Assembly (NCBI RefSeq): GCF_004309355.1
Contig: NZ_BJCC01000019.1
Location: 1-64,000 of the forward strand
Origin: Enterococcus florum
Lineage (GTDB): Bacteria > Bacillota > Bacilli > Lactobacillales > Enterococcaceae
Length of the DNA stretch: 64,000 nucleotides
Direction: 5' to 3'
Shown here: positions 29,567 through 40,365 of the stretch, one piece after another
Layout of the letters: each line of letters starts with the position of its first letter
Position numbering within the stretch: position 1 is the stretch's first letter
Translations under genes and position numbers: made by a program
The notes under the pieces: generated by a model
Database searches by the model: none
Seen by the model: only the letters and a program-made list of their open reading frames with translations
Told to the model about the DNA's origin: nothing

Positions 29567-30454
29567 ATGACTGAGAGTTTGCATTTAGTTGTGATCACTG
29601 GAATGAGCGGTGCAGGAAAAACCGTAGCGATTCAGAGCTTTGAAGATATGGGGTATTTCTGCGTTGACAATATGCCGCCAGGATTGATCCCGAAATTTTG
29701 GGAGTTGATTCGCGAGTCTGGAAAAGTCACGAAGATCGCGTTAGTCGTAGATTTGCGTTCTCGTTCTTTTTTTGAAGATATTCAAAATATGTTAGTAGAA
29801 ATCGACAATACAGGTTTTATTGATACAAGTCTTTTATTTTTAGATTGTTCTGATGAAGAATTGGTTGCTCGTTATAAAGAGACAAGACGAACGCATCCAA
29901 TGGCGATGGATGGATTGGTAACGGAAGGAATTCGTAAAGAACGAGCTATTTTAGAAGATTTGAGAATTCGAGCTACTCTAGTAATTGATACGACCAATTC
30001 TACCCCGCGGCAGTTAAGAGAAAAAATCAATCAAGAATTCAAACAAAAGGGCGATCATGGGTTTCATGTTGAAATGCTGTCTTTTGGGTTTAAGTATGGT
30101 CTGCCGATCGATGCGGACATTGTGATGGATGTACGGTTTTTGCCTAATCCGCATTACATCGAAGAATTACGTCCTCAGACAGGATTAGATAAACCAGTTT
30201 ACGAGTATGTGATGTCTTTTCCTGAGACCGAAGAGTTTTATCAAGACTTTCTTAAAATGATGAAAGCTATCCTTCCCGGTTATGTAAAGGAAGGAAAAAG
30301 TTCATTGACTATTGCCATCGGCTGTACAGGTGGACAGCACCGTTCTGTAGCATTGAGTGAACGAATCGGTAAAGCATTGATCGAGAACGATTACCGTGTG
30401 AATATTACACACCGTGACAAGGACAAGCGGAAGGAGACGGTGAATCGCTCATGA
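29567..30454 (+). CDS. rapZ: RapZ/YvcJ-type nucleotide-binding protein
   Basis: A 295-residue P-loop protein (GMSGAGKT near the N-terminus) with the RapZ C-terminal domain ([18 protein letters not shown]). In E. coli RapZ directs decay of the small RNA GlmZ and so controls glmS. In Firmicutes YvcJ is a GTP/ATP-binding protein without a proven RNA target. The gene is followed with a four-base overlap by yvcK and then whiA, the usual Firmicutes trio. AAAGGAGTGG precedes the ATG. Confidence 0.93.
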   Translation: MTESLHLVVITGMSGAGKTVAIQSFEDMGYFCVDNMPPGLIPKFWELIRESGKVTKIALVVDLRSRSFFEDIQNMLVEIDNTGFIDTSLLFLDCSDEELVARYKETRRTHPMAMDGLVTEGIRKERAILEDLRIRATLVIDTTNSTPRQLREKINQEFKQKGDHGFHVEMLSFGFKYGLPIDADIVMDVRFLPNPHYIEELRPQTGLDKPVYEYVMSFPETEEFYQDFLKMMKAILPGYVKEGKSSLTIAIGCTGGQHRSVALSERIGKALIENDYRVNITHRDKDKRKETVNRS

Positions 30455-31449
30455 AAATGAAGACGTATCGAATCCGCAAACCAAAAATCGTAGTCATTGG
30501 CGGGGGAACAGGGTTGCCAGTCATTCTCAGCAGTTTGCGAAACCAAAGTGCTGACATTACTGCTGTCGTTACCGTGGCAGATGATGGCGGCAGCAGCGGT
30601 GAATTGCGAAATTCAGTGGATATGGCACCGCCGGGGGATCTGCGAAATGTCTTGGCTGCTCTATCAGATATGCCAAAGCTATATGAAGATCTGTTTCAAT
30701 ACCGTTTTAAAAAAGAAGATAAATTTCTGGCGAATCATACGATTGGCAATTTGATTATTGCTGCTTTATCTGAGATGCGCGGCAGTACGTATGAAGCAAT
30801 TCAATTGTTGTCGCATATGATGCATGTCGACGGGCATGTGTATCCTTCTTCTGAAAGCCCTCTGATTCTGCATGCAGAATTTGAGGATGGAACGAAAGCC
30901 GTAGGAGAATCAAAAATCGCTTTGGATCGAAAAACGATCAAAAGAGTATTTGTCACAGGAAAACAAAAGGCTCACGAAGTCCATGCAGCCCGTAAAGTCG
31001 TTCAGTCGATACAGGATGCAGATATGGTCGTTTTAGGACCAGGATCGTTATTCACCAGTATTTTGCCCAACTTAGTAATCAACGAGATCGGCGAAGCGGT
31101 GAAAAACACTAAAGCAGAAGTTGTTTATATTTGCAACATCATGACTCAAAAGGGTGAAACGGAACATTTTAGTGATGCTGATCACGTTCGAGTGTTGCAT
31201 AAACATTTGGAAGAGAAGTTTGTGAATACAGTCCTTGTAAATACCGAAAAGGTTTGTGAGGGTTATATGGATCCGAGTATCTATGATGAGTATCTCGTTC
31301 AAGTCACTCATGATTTCAACGGACTAAGAGAAGAAGGATGTCGCGTTATCTCAACCGACTTTCTAAAATTAAGGGACGGCGGCGTTTTCCATGATGGCGA
31401 CAAAGTAGTGGATGAATTGTTCCGTATCGTATTTGGAGCAAAACTTTAA
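30451..31449 (+). CDS. yvcK: YvcK gluconeogenesis factor
   Basis: A 332-residue member of the CofD/YvcK family with [25 protein letters not shown] and PPGDLRNVL at the nucleotide-sugar site. In B. subtilis YvcK binds UDP-GlcNAc and is needed for cell shape on gluconeogenic carbon. It overlaps rapZ by four bases and stands 14 bases before whiA. A link to the GlcNAc-precursor genes glmM and glmS elsewhere in the window is plausible but not shown by sequence. Confidence 0.93.
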   Translation: MKMKTYRIRKPKIVVIGGGTGLPVILSSLRNQSADITAVVTVADDGGSSGELRNSVDMAPPGDLRNVLAALSDMPKLYEDLFQYRFKKEDKFLANHTIGNLIIAALSEMRGSTYEAIQLLSHMMHVDGHVYPSSESPLILHAEFEDGTKAVGESKIALDRKTIKRVFVTGKQKAHEVHAARKVVQSIQDADMVVLGPGSLFTSILPNLVINEIGEAVKNTKAEVVYICNIMTQKGETEHFSDADHVRVLHKHLEEKFVNTVLVNTEKVCEGYMDPSIYDEYLVQVTHDFNGLREEGCRVISTDFLKLRDGGVFHDGDKVVDELFRIVFGAKL

Positions 31450-31463
31450 AGGGAGGACTCGAC

Positions 31464-32393
31464 ATGTCTTTTGCTGCAGAAGTAAAAAAAGAATTAACCG
31501 GTCTGACTGTACAAAAAGATTTGGCCAAGGCTGAACTAGCAGCATTGATTCGCATGAATGGGTCACTCAGTCTCAGCAACCACCAATTCATATTGAATGT
31601 ACAAACAGAGAACGCAGCCATCGCACGACGAATTTTTTTGCTGTTAAAGGAACATTACGGCGTACGAAGCGAACTGTTGGTCCGGCGAAAAATGAAGTTA
31701 AAAAAGAACAATGTCTACATCGTTCGACTGAAACAAGAGACCCAAAAGATCTTACCTGATTTGAATATTATGGATGGTATGATGTTTCAATCCCATATTT
31801 CAACAGAGGTGAGAGAAAATGATCAGCGAATGCGTGCCTATCTGCGAGGGGCTTTTTTAGCCTCTGGATCGGTCAATAATCCCGAAACTAGCCGATATCA
31901 TCTAGAGATCTCCTCGATTTACGAGGAACACAACCAGGATATTTGCGACCTGCTAAATTATTTTGACCTGAATGCTCGAACGTTAGCTAGAAGGAATGGC
32001 TACATTACTTATTTAAAAGGGGCAGAGAAAATTGCTGATTTTCTTACATTGATCGGTGCGACCAATTCAATGTTAAAATTTGAAGATGTGCGTGTCGTCC
32101 GGGATATGCGGAATTCAGTCAATCGGCTGGTCAATTGCGAAACGGCCAATATGAATAAAACGATTGATGCTGCTTCTAAACAAATTGAGAACATTCACTT
32201 TATCGAAACGACGGTTGGTTTGCAGTCATTACCGGAAAAGCTGCAAGAAATTGCCGAGCTGCGGATTCAGCATCCGGAAGTCAGCTTAAAAGAACTCGGT
32301 GAGATGATTCCTTCAGGGATGATCTCAAAGTCGGGCATCAACCATCGTATTCGGAAGATCAATGAGTTTGCTGATAATTTAAGAAAGAAATAG
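31464..32393 (+). CDS. whiA: Sporulation/division regulator WhiA
   Basis: A 309-residue DNA-binding protein with an N-terminal LAGLIDADG-like domain ([17 protein letters not shown] at about 125) and a C-terminal helix-turn-helix ending in [14 protein letters not shown]. In non-sporulating Firmicutes it influences cell division and chromosome segregation. GGGAGG is placed before the ATG. Confidence 0.94.
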   Translation: MSFAAEVKKELTGLTVQKDLAKAELAALIRMNGSLSLSNHQFILNVQTENAAIARRIFLLLKEHYGVRSELLVRRKMKLKKNNVYIVRLKQETQKILPDLNIMDGMMFQSHISTEVRENDQRMRAYLRGAFLASGSVNNPETSRYHLEISSIYEEHNQDICDLLNYFDLNARTLARRNGYITYLKGAEKIADFLTLIGATNSMLKFEDVRVVRDMRNSVNRLVNCETANMNKTIDAASKQIENIHFIETTVGLQSLPEKLQEIAELRIQHPEVSLKELGEMIPSGMISKSGINHRIRKINEFADNLRKK

Positions 32394-32397
32394 CCAG

Positions 32398-32427
32398 AAT
32401 CCCCTGATCGCAACCGATCAGGGGATT
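32398..32427. terminator. Hairpin between whiA and the DsbA-like gene
   Basis: Perfect 13-bp stem AATCCCCTGATCG / CGATCAGGGGATT with loop CAAC. The T tract is weak (GTTTA), so termination is likely but not certain. It lies between two converging genes. Confidence 0.65.
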
Positions 32428-32429
32428 GT

Positions 32430-32945
32430 TTACATATCAAGATAATCTAGCAATTCTTTTTGGGTAATGGATTCATCAAAAATATGCTGATCAATGAATA
32501 CGCTTGGTACAAATCGAACATTGGCAAGGGCTGCCTCATTGCGAATCTCATTTTGAATAGCTTGTGTAGGCTGCTGTTTTAAATGCAGCTGTTCTTCGGC
32601 ATATTGTGCCACCTGCTCCAAGGTCATACTACCCCAAATTTCTTGCGTGTCAAAAGCTTGTCTCAGCTGATCGAGAGTCTTCTCAGGGTCAGAACTGATA
32701 TACTCGTGCATAATGTTTCCTCGCTGTAAACTTGCTTTGTCCTTATCCAATAATTTTATGATTCGTTGGACTTTTTTTGTAGCCACTGCCTCGCTCAACA
32801 CTTCGTAAGATTCCTCAAACCATTGTTTGCAAAAGGGACAGCGTAAATTGACAAATTCGATGATTTTTTTTGGTGCTTGTTCGGATCCGATTTTTATTCC
32901 GTTCAGGTCGTTCACTAAATCCGTTTTGATTATTGAAATATCCAT
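32430..32945 (-). CDS. DsbA-family thioredoxin-like protein, cytosolic
   Basis: A 171-residue thioredoxin-fold protein with the active-site motif RCPFCKQW near residue 36 and the cis-proline segment VRFVPSVFID near the end. There is a helical insert between. No signal peptide or membrane anchor is seen, so it acts in the cytosol, probably in thiol redox or as an adaptor. GAGGAGTG stands before the ATG. It is a single gene divergent from nifJ; a role in protecting that oxygen-sensitive enzyme would be speculation. Confidence 0.8.
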   Translation of the reverse strand: MDISIIKTDLVNDLNGIKIGSEQAPKKIIEFVNLRCPFCKQWFEESYEVLSEAVATKKVQRIIKLLDKDKASLQRGNIMHEYISSDPEKTLDQLRQAFDTQEIWGSMTLEQVAQYAEEQLHLKQQPTQAIQNEIRNEAALANVRFVPSVFIDQHIFDESITQKELLDYLDM

Positions 32946-33092
32946 AAATCACACTCCTCTAGTTTAGTGTACAGGAAAAAGAAGAAAGAAAAAATAAATA
33001 AGTTCTCATTTAATAATAATCAGGACCTGTTTTAAAAAGACCAGCAATTGGTTTATAATAGGCCCATTGCGTCAAAATGGAGGAGGAAGCAT

Positions 33093-36000
33093 ATGCGTAA
33101 AATGAAAACGATGGATGGAAATACCGCTGCCGCCTACATTTCTTATGGCTTTACAGAATTAGCAGCAATCTATCCAATTACTCCAAGTTCAACCATGGCT
33201 GAGCTTGTTGATCAGTGGGCTGCTCAAGGGAAAAAGAATATTTTTGGGCAGACTGTGACGATCACAGAAATGCAATCAGAAGCCGGTGCGGCGGGGGTTG
33301 TTCATGGCGCCTTGAAGACCGGCGCTTTAACAACAACTTATACCGCCTCGCAAGGGCTTTTATTGATGATACCTAATATGTATAAAATCGCCGGAGAATT
33401 GCTTCCTGGGGTTTTCCATGTAGCCAGCAGAGCAGTTACCACAAATGCACTGAATATCTTTGGTGATCATGGGGATGTGGTGGCGGCAAGACAAACGGGT
33501 TTCGCCATGCTTCAGGAAAGCAGTGTGCAGGAGGTCATGGACCTTTCTGCTGTTGCTCATTTGGCGGCCATTGAATCTAGTGTTCCTTTTTTAAATTTTT
33601 TTGACGGTTTTCGCACCAGTCACGAGATCCAAAAAATCGAGGTGTTGGATTATGAGGAGCTTCATCCTTTGATCAATCAGGAAAAGCTAGCCGAATTTAG
33701 ATGTCGCGGCATGAACCCGAACCATCCTACGGTCAGTGGAACCAATCAAAATCCTGAGATCCACTTTCAGCAAAGAGAAACAGTCAATCGCTACTATGAA
33801 GACCTTCCAGCGATCGTGCAAAAATACATGGGCGAAATCAACCAGTTAAGAGGCACGAATTATGATTTAGTTACGTATTATGGTGCAGAAGACGCAAAAG
33901 AAGTTATCGTGGCGATGGGTTCAGTGACCCAAACGATCGAGCAAACAGTGGATTACTTGAATGGGCAAGGTCACAAGGTTGGTTGCTTAAACGTTCATTT
34001 GTATCGTCCATTTCCATCAGCCAACTTTCTAGACAAATTACCGAAGACAGTAAAAAGTATTGCCGTATTGGATCGTTCAAAGGAGCCGGGGGCTGATGGC
34101 GAACCATTGCTTTTAGACGTGCAAAGTGTGATGTATGATTCAGAGATTCATCCGATGATTATCGGAGGGCGCTTTGGATTGGGTTCAAAGGATGTCACGC
34201 CTAATCAAATCCTGGCCGTATATCATGAACTGCAAAAACCGAAACAAGAAGCAAAATCAAGGTTTACGATTGGCATCGTCGACGATGTTACCTATCTTTC
34301 TCTAGATGCAGGTGAGATCGTAGATTTGACCAATCCTTCTACCTACCAAGCAAAATTCTGGGGATTTGGATCGGATGGAACGGTAGGTGCCAATAAGTCG
34401 GCCATCAAAATCATCGGAGATAACACTGATAAATATGCGCAAGGCTATTTTTACTATGATTCGAAAAAGTCTGGCGGATTAACCGTTTCACATTTACGAT
34501 TCGGGGATACACCAATTCGTTCTACCTACTTGTTAGAGAGCGCTGATTTTGTGGCCTGTCATACCCCAGCCTATATTCATACCTATGATTTGTTAAAAGG
34601 TCTTAAACCTAAGGGAACCTTTTTATTAAATACCACTTGGAATGAGACACAACTTGAAAAACTGCTTCCTTCACATATGAAACGATATATCGCAGAAAAT
34701 GAAATCCAGTTTTATACGATCAATGCAGTTCAATTAGCCATGGATGTCGGGCTAGGACAACGAATCAATACGGTGATGCAAACAGCCTTCTTTAAGTTAA
34801 CAGAGATTATTCCCTTTGATCAGATTTTACCAGTTTTGAAGGCAGAAGTTGACCGCAGTTATCGCAAAAAATCACAAGAGATAGTAGAAAAAAATTATGC
34901 TGCTATGGATCATACGCTCGAGCATTTGCATCGATACCACGTCCCTGAGCATTGGAAGAACCTCGACGTTTCAAAAAAAGCGCGTCCTACCATGACGATC
35001 AAGTATGTCGATGAAATCCTAGAACCAATTAATTCACTGCAGGGAGATCAATTATCGGTGGGAACATTGATAAACAATGGTATGACCGATGGCACGATTC
35101 CCGTCGGTACTTCGAAATTTGAAAAGCGCAGTGTTGCTCTACAAGTCCCAGAATGGATCACAGATCGTTGTACGATGTGCAATGAGTGCTCCTTTGTATG
35201 CCCTCATGCGGCGATTCGTCCCTTTTTGGCCGATGAAGAGGAGATGCAAGAGGCACCAGAAGGTTTCATCGTTCGTGAAATGCGTGGTGCCGACGGACTA
35301 AAGTATCGAATACAGGTCTCTGTTGAAGACTGCACAGGATGTGGATTATGCGTTGAAGCTTGTCCAGCGAAAGAAAAAGCTTTGGTGATGAAGCCGTTGG
35401 AAGAGGAAAAGAATCAAGCTATTAATTGGGCTTTTGCTATGACTCTGAAGCAAAAGCAAAATCCGGCAAAACCCAATACTGTGTTAGGTTCACAGTTCAA
35501 TCAGCCGTTACTGGAATTTTCTGGTGCTTGTGCCGGGTGTGGCGAAACACCTTATGTGAAGCTGCTGACACAGATGTTTGGAGATCGCATGATGATTGCG
35601 AATGCTACTGGATGTTCTTCGATTTGGGGAGCTGCTGCGCCTGTCACTCCTTATACAACTAACGAATACGGGCAAGGACCTGCTTGGTCGAATTCGTTGT
35701 TTGAAGATAATGCCGAATTTGGCTACGGAATGCTGTTGGCCAATCAAACCAGAAGGAAGGCATTAGCTGTTGATATGGCAGCAGTCTTTGAGTTTGTTTC
35801 TCAGGATTTGAGAACATTAATGGTTGATTGGGTCGACCATATGTACGATTCTAAAGGAACTCAGCAACGGGCGGTCAAATTGATCGCTGCACTTGAAGCA
35901 GAAGGATTAAATGACTTGAAGCTTCTCTCGATCTACGAAAGACGGGATCTGTTTGTCAAAACCAGTCAATGGATCTTGGGTGGAGACGGCTGGGCTTACG

Positions 36001-36761
36001 ATATTGGCTTTGGTGGAATCGACCATGTTCTAGCAAGTGGAGCGGATGTCAATATTCTTGTGATGGACAATGAAGTGTATTCTAATACCGGAGGACAAAC
36101 TTCAAAAGCAACACCAGCTTCCGCAATTGCCAAATTTTCTGCAAATGGAAAATACGCTTCTAAAAAGGATCTTGGTATGATGGCTATGACTTATGAAAAT
36201 GTCTATGTGGCTCAAATTGCTTCGGGGGCGAATCAAATCCAAACAATCAAGGCTTTTGAAGAGGCGGAAAATTTTCCTGGTCCTTCCTTGATTATTGCCT
36301 ATACACCCTGCATCAATCATGGACTGAAAGGCGGCATGGGGAAAAGCTTACAGGAAGCGAAAGATGCTGTGTCGTCTGGCTATTGGTCATTGTATCGTTA
36401 CAATCCTGCATTGAGAGAAGTCGGGAAAAATCCAATGAAGCTGGACTATAAGCGACCTGATTTTGACCAAATGATTGACTTTATGAAAAAACAAGTCCGT
36501 TTTTCTGCTCTAGCTATGATTCAACCGGAGTTTGCGGAAAAACTGTATGCGAAGACAGTGGATGATGCGAAAAGACGATTCTTCAACTATGCTCGTTTAG
36601 CAGGACAAGAAGAGAAACTACGGAGTAAGCTGGAAAGTAAGAACACGCGAGCTGCTGAAAAAAATAATCGGGAAAAACGAGAGCGAACTGTTGACCAAGA
36701 GGCAGAAGCGCGACGAGCAGCAAAAAGAGCTGCTCGAGCAGATAAACGCCAAGATAGATAG
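33093..36761 (+). CDS. nifJ: Pyruvate:ferredoxin (flavodoxin) oxidoreductase
   Basis: Converts pyruvate and CoA to acetyl-CoA, CO2 and reduced ferredoxin or flavodoxin. The 1222-residue single-chain enzyme has the N-terminal pyruvate-binding domain (YPITPSSTMAE) and two 4Fe-4S motifs (CTMCNECSFVCP and CTGCGLCVEACP). A further cluster site is CAGCGETPY, and the thiamine-diphosphate domain has GGDGWAYDIGFGG. The start at 33093 follows GGAGGAGG; -10 TATAAT is at 33054-33059 with a poor -35. The last 45 or so residues are an unusual Arg/Lys/Glu/Ala-rich tail beyond the normal domain end. Confidence 0.94.
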   Translation: MRKMKTMDGNTAAAYISYGFTELAAIYPITPSSTMAELVDQWAAQGKKNIFGQTVTITEMQSEAGAAGVVHGALKTGALTTTYTASQGLLLMIPNMYKIAGELLPGVFHVASRAVTTNALNIFGDHGDVVAARQTGFAMLQESSVQEVMDLSAVAHLAAIESSVPFLNFFDGFRTSHEIQKIEVLDYEELHPLINQEKLAEFRCRGMNPNHPTVSGTNQNPEIHFQQRETVNRYYEDLPAIVQKYMGEINQLRGTNYDLVTYYGAEDAKEVIVAMGSVTQTIEQTVDYLNGQGHKVGCLNVHLYRPFPSANFLDKLPKTVKSIAVLDRSKEPGADGEPLLLDVQSVMYDSEIHPMIIGGRFGLGSKDVTPNQILAVYHELQKPKQEAKSRFTIGIVDDVTYLSLDAGEIVDLTNPSTYQAKFWGFGSDGTVGANKSAIKIIGDNTDKYAQGYFYYDSKKSGGLTVSHLRFGDTPIRSTYLLESADFVACHTPAYIHTYDLLKGLKPKGTFLLNTTWNETQLEKLLPSHMKRYIAENEIQFYTINAVQLAMDVGLGQRINTVMQTAFFKLTEIIPFDQILPVLKAEVDRSYRKKSQEIVEKNYAAMDHTLEHLHRYHVPEHWKNLDVSKKARPTMTIKYVDEILEPINSLQGDQLSVGTLINNGMTDGTIPVGTSKFEKRSVALQVPEWITDRCTMCNECSFVCPHAAIRPFLADEEEMQEAPEGFIVREMRGADGLKYRIQVSVEDCTGCGLCVEACPAKEKALVMKPLEEEKNQAINWAFAMTLKQKQNPAKPNTVLGSQFNQPLLEFSGACAGCGETPYVKLLTQMFGDRMMIANATGCSSIWGAAAPVTPYTTNEYGQGPAWSNSLFEDNAEFGYGMLLANQTRRKALAVDMAAVFEFVSQDLRTLMVDWVDHMYDSKGTQQRAVKLIAALEAEGLNDLKLLSIYERRDLFVKTSQWILGGDGWAYDIGFGGIDHVLASGADVNILVMDNEVYSNTGGQTSKATPASAIAKFSANGKYASKKDLGMMAMTYENVYVAQIASGANQIQTIKAFEEAENFPGPSLIIAYTPCINHGLKGGMGKSLQEAKDAVSSGYWSLYRYNPALREVGKNPMKLDYKRPDFDQMIDFMKKQVRFSALAMIQPEFAEKLYAKTVDDAKRRFFNYARLAGQEEKLRSKLESKNTRAAEKNNREKRERTVDQEAEARRAAKRAARADKRQDR

Positions 36762-36794
36762 TTTTGTTTGAGCGTGTCAGTTCAGCAAATTTAC

Positions 36795-36853
36795 GGCTTT
36801 ACAAATCGGCAGTTGCTCTTCAAATGAGCAGGCTGGTTTGTGAGGCCTTTTTT
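36795..36853 (+). terminator. Terminator of nifJ
   Basis: A 13-bp outer stem with three G-U pairs (GGCTTTACAAATC / GGTTTGTGAGGCC) encloses an inner stem TGCTC/GAGCA and is followed by a run of T. Confidence 0.75.
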
Positions 36854-36881
36854 ACTGAGTTAAGAAAGGATTCTTGTGTGT

Positions 36882-36930
36882 TTTACCTAAAGCGACGCTG
36901 TGTTATACTTGTATAGAAATTGTATAGAAA
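36882..36930 (+). promoter_or_regulatory. cdaA promoter with an 11-bp tandem duplication
   Basis: TTTACC (36882-36887) and TATACT (36904-36909) are 16 bases apart. Immediately downstream the sequence TTGTATAGAAA occurs twice in perfect tandem (36909-36919 and 36920-36930), just before the ribosome site. Confidence 0.6.
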
Positions 36931-36942
36931 GAGAGGTTTCCT

Positions 36943-37824
36943 ATGCCCAATCGTTTAGTGGAAATTTTCAGACCCGATTACTGGCTAAGCTTATTTTCTG
37001 AAAACCTTTCAACTTGGAATATCATTGCCAATGTTTTAGATATCTTGGTCGTTTGGTTTTTGATCTATAAGCTGTTTCAATTAGTGAGAGGGACCAAGGC
37101 GGTTCAGCTAATCAAAGGCGTTGTCGTGTTTATCGGTATACGAATCCTAGCTGAATTTATGGGGCTTCATACCTTGTCTTGGTTAATGAATCAAGTCATT
37201 ACTTATGGTGTGATTGCAGCGGTCGTAATCTTTCAGCCAGAAGTGAGACGTGGCCTCGAACATCTTGGACGAAGCTCCTTCTTTATGCCTTCGAAAAAAG
37301 AGGACCGAGAAGACGAACGAATGATCTTGGCCTTTGACAAGGCGATCCAGTATATGTCCCGCCGTAAAATCGGAGCACTGGTAACAATCCAGAGAAACAC
37401 TGGATTAGACGAATACATCGAAACTGGAATACCGATCGATGCAGATATATCCGGAGAGCTGCTAATCAACATCTTCATACCGAACACTCCTTTGCATGAT
37501 GGCGCTGTAATCGTAAAGGACGGTAAGCTTGCAGCAGCCTCTGCTTATTTGCCATTGTCAGACAGCATGCTGATTCCAAAAGAGTTTGGAACGCGGCATC
37601 GTGCCGCAGTCGGGATCAGCGAAGTCAGTGATGCTTTAACATTCATCGTTTCAGAGGAAACTGGCGGAGTCAGTTTGACCTTCAATACTGACTTTTTGCA
37701 CGATTTGACGCAAGAGGAATATTTGCGGATCATGCGCAGAGAACTAATCTTGGAAGAGAAAGATCGTGATAAAAAGAATCTATTTCAAGCCTTTATTGAT
37801 GGCGTTTCTAAAGGAGGAAAATAG
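36943..37824 (+). CDS. cdaA: Diadenylate cyclase CdaA
   Basis: Membrane enzyme that makes cyclic di-AMP from two ATP. The 293-residue protein has three membrane helices (about 25-100), then the DAC domain with catalytic TPLHDGAVIV and GTRHRAAVG. It is followed without a gap by its regulator CdaR, then glmM, the conserved Firmicutes cluster in which GlmM binds and restrains CdaA. Cyclic di-AMP controls potassium uptake and osmotic balance. Confidence 0.95.
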   Translation: MPNRLVEIFRPDYWLSLFSENLSTWNIIANVLDILVVWFLIYKLFQLVRGTKAVQLIKGVVVFIGIRILAEFMGLHTLSWLMNQVITYGVIAAVVIFQPEVRRGLEHLGRSSFFMPSKKEDREDERMILAFDKAIQYMSRRKIGALVTIQRNTGLDEYIETGIPIDADISGELLINIFIPNTPLHDGAVIVKDGKLAAASAYLPLSDSMLIPKEFGTRHRAAVGISEVSDALTFIVSEETGGVSLTFNTDFLHDLTQEEYLRIMRRELILEEKDRDKKNLFQAFIDGVSKGGK

Positions 37825-38907
37825 ATGATCGGCAAATTTAAGAATTCAAACCTTCCATACATTTTGATTTCTTTGGCCTGTAGTTTGGCTCTTTTCTTTA
37901 ATGTCAACAGTCAGAGTGTCAGCCGAGTGTTTAATTCCAATTTGACTTATCAGGAAGCACTTCAAAATGTTCCTGTTACGCTGAACTATGATTCAGATGA
38001 GTATTTCGTTCATGGATTTGCTGCGACAGTCTCTGTAAAATTAAGCAGCGCCAATCGAATACAGTTAAATCGGGAAGCCGATGAAGATACGCGGGCTTTT
38101 AGCGTCGTTGCTGATTTAGAAAATCTGAGTGCAGGCACTCATGAGGTGAAGCTGCAAGCTCATAACCTGCAGAGCTCGATAGTTGCGACGATTGAGCCTC
38201 AAACAATTTCGGTCACGATCGAAAAGAAACAAACCAAAACGTTTGATGTGACACCAGTTTTAAGCAATACAACGGATAATGACGACATGCAGATCGATAA
38301 TCTAACTGTTAATCCTGAAAGAGTTGAGATTACTACGGGTGAGGAAACCATGAAACAGATCGACCGTGTGATCGCCACTGTTGATGCAAGCAAATTAACA
38401 GGAGAAGAAAGCTCACTTCGAGCACAGGTTCAGGCCCTGAATGCCAATGGTGAAGCACTTGCGATCCAAGCTGAACCGCAAAATGTCGTGGTGTCGTTCC
38501 AATCCGAAATGACAAGCAAAGAAGTGACCTTGCTTCCACGCCAGGAAGGTACCACTCCTGACGATGTAGAACGTTATCAAATTGAGCTTGATCGTTCGGT
38601 CGTTACGATTCGAGGAATTGGTGAGGCGATCAATACAGTCGAATCGATTGAACTGCCAGTGAATATTTCGGGGATCACTCAAGCCACACGCCGTATGATC
38701 GATGTACCAGCTGGAGAGAATTATGAAGTCAATCCAACTTCTGTGGCTGTTCGAATTACACCGATAATGGCTGACTCTGGTGAGACAACGGAAAGTTCGA
38801 CTCAGCAGCCTAATGAATCAACTTCAGAGATACAAGGCAGTGAAACTACACAGTCATCATCGATCCAACCTGATGGCAGCGGAGAGTCCACTACAACTAC
38901 GAATTAA
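37825..38907 (+). CDS. cdaR: CdaR, YbbR-domain regulator of CdaA
   Basis: A 360-residue protein with one N-terminal membrane segment (about 11-27; ILISLACSLALFFNV) and an extracellular part of about four YbbR repeats (about 50-315). It ends in a Ser/Thr/Glu-rich low-complexity tail of 45 residues, possibly a wall-spanning linker. It adjusts CdaA activity from outside the membrane (family knowledge). GGAGG lies in the end of cdaA and the ATG follows that stop directly, so translation is coupled. Confidence 0.92.
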   Translation: MIGKFKNSNLPYILISLACSLALFFNVNSQSVSRVFNSNLTYQEALQNVPVTLNYDSDEYFVHGFAATVSVKLSSANRIQLNREADEDTRAFSVVADLENLSAGTHEVKLQAHNLQSSIVATIEPQTISVTIEKKQTKTFDVTPVLSNTTDNDDMQIDNLTVNPERVEITTGEETMKQIDRVIATVDASKLTGEESSLRAQVQALNANGEALAIQAEPQNVVVSFQSEMTSKEVTLLPRQEGTTPDDVERYQIELDRSVVTIRGIGEAINTVESIELPVNISGITQATRRMIDVPAGENYEVNPTSVAVRITPIMADSGETTESSTQQPNESTSEIQGSETTQSSSIQPDGSGESTTTTN

Positions 38908-38937
38908 ATCAAAGGATGAGAAAGGAAATACAGAAGA

Positions 38938-40293
38938 ATGGGTAAATATTTTGGAACTGATGGTGTCCGAGGAATTGCAAACAAGGAGTTAACGCCAGAA
39001 TTGGCATTTAAATTGGGCCGATGTGGAGGATACGTATTAAGTCAACATGAGGAAAGTGATTCTCGGCCGCGAGTATTAGTCGGACGTGACACACGTGTTT
39101 CGGGAGAAATGCTAGAATCTGCATTGATTGCAGGATTGCTTTCGGTGGGAATTGAGGTATTTCAACTAGGTGTGATTTCTACGCCGGGTGTTGCCTATTT
39201 GACTCGTTTGCAAAAGGCCTCTGCTGGTGTTATGATTTCGGCATCGCACAATCCTGCTGAAGATAATGGAATCAAGTTTTTCGGAGGGGACGGCTTTAAG
39301 CTGGTAGATGAACAGGAAGCTGAAATCGAAGCACTCTTGGATGCTGAAACCGATCTTTTACCTCGGCCTTCAGCGGAAGGATTAGGAACGTTAGACGAGT
39401 TTCATGAGGGGTTGTTGAAGTATTCGCAGTTTCTTGTGCAAACTATTCCCGGCGACCTCGCTGGAATTACGGTTTGTATCGATGCAGCGAATGGAGCAAC
39501 TTCTACAAGCGTCAATCGTTTGTTTGCCGATCTAGAAACTGATTTTTATACGATGGGAACAAATCCGAATGGCTTGAACATCAATGATGGCGTGGGTTCT
39601 ACCCATCCTGAGAAATTAGGAGAGTTTGTGCTGGAAAAACAGGCTGATGCCGGCTTAGCCTTTGACGGTGACGGCGATCGCGTAATCGCTGTAGATGAAA
39701 ACGGAAGAATCATCGATGGAGATCAAATTATGTATATTTGTGCCAAGTACTTATCAGAGCGCAAACGTCTGAAAAAAGATACAGTCGTTACAACGGTGAT
39801 GAGCAATCTTGGTTTCCACAAAGCGATCGAAGATATTGGCCTGCAAGACGTTGTGACCGCTGTAGGCGATCGATATGTCGTGGAAGAAATGCGTAAGAAT
39901 GACTATAATTTAGGTGGAGAACAATCAGGACATGTTTTGTTTTTGGATTACAACACGACTGGAGACGGCATGTTGACAGGAATCCAACTGTTGAACATCA
40001 TGAAGCAAACGGGGAAAAAGCTTTCAGAATTGGCAGACGAAGTAACTATTTATCCTCAACGTCTCGTGAATATTCGAGTAAACAATAAATACGGAGCGAT
40101 GGATGTGCCGGCAATCAAGAAGGTCATTGAAGATGCTGAAGCTGAAATGAATGGCGAAGGACGGATCTTGGTACGGCCGTCAGGTACTGAACCGCTGCTT
40201 CGTGTAATGGCAGAGGCACCAACAATCGAAAAAGTCGACTATTATGTAGAAAAAATCGCAGCTGTCGTTAAACAAGAAATTGGATTGGATTAA
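38938..40293 (+). CDS. glmM: Phosphoglucosamine mutase
   Basis: Interconverts glucosamine-6-phosphate and glucosamine-1-phosphate for UDP-GlcNAc synthesis. The 451-residue enzyme has the phosphoserine loop ISASHNP (serine about 103), the metal-binding loop DGDGDR and the sugar-phosphate loop RPSGTEP. It closes the cdaA-cdaR-glmM operon. The product of glmS, encoded convergently next door, is its substrate. Confidence 0.95.
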   Translation: MGKYFGTDGVRGIANKELTPELAFKLGRCGGYVLSQHEESDSRPRVLVGRDTRVSGEMLESALIAGLLSVGIEVFQLGVISTPGVAYLTRLQKASAGVMISASHNPAEDNGIKFFGGDGFKLVDEQEAEIEALLDAETDLLPRPSAEGLGTLDEFHEGLLKYSQFLVQTIPGDLAGITVCIDAANGATSTSVNRLFADLETDFYTMGTNPNGLNINDGVGSTHPEKLGEFVLEKQADAGLAFDGDGDRVIAVDENGRIIDGDQIMYICAKYLSERKRLKKDTVVTTVMSNLGFHKAIEDIGLQDVVTAVGDRYVVEEMRKNDYNLGGEQSGHVLFLDYNTTGDGMLTGIQLLNIMKQTGKKLSELADEVTIYPQRLVNIRVNNKYGAMDVPAIKKVIEDAEAEMNGEGRILVRPSGTEPLLRVMAEAPTIEKVDYYVEKIAAVVKQEIGLD

Positions 40294-40365
40294 GAAATAT
40301 GAGGCTGTGACAGAAGCGGTTAGCTTCGAGAAAGAGCTGCTTTAGTCGCATCAATTGTAGGCTTT

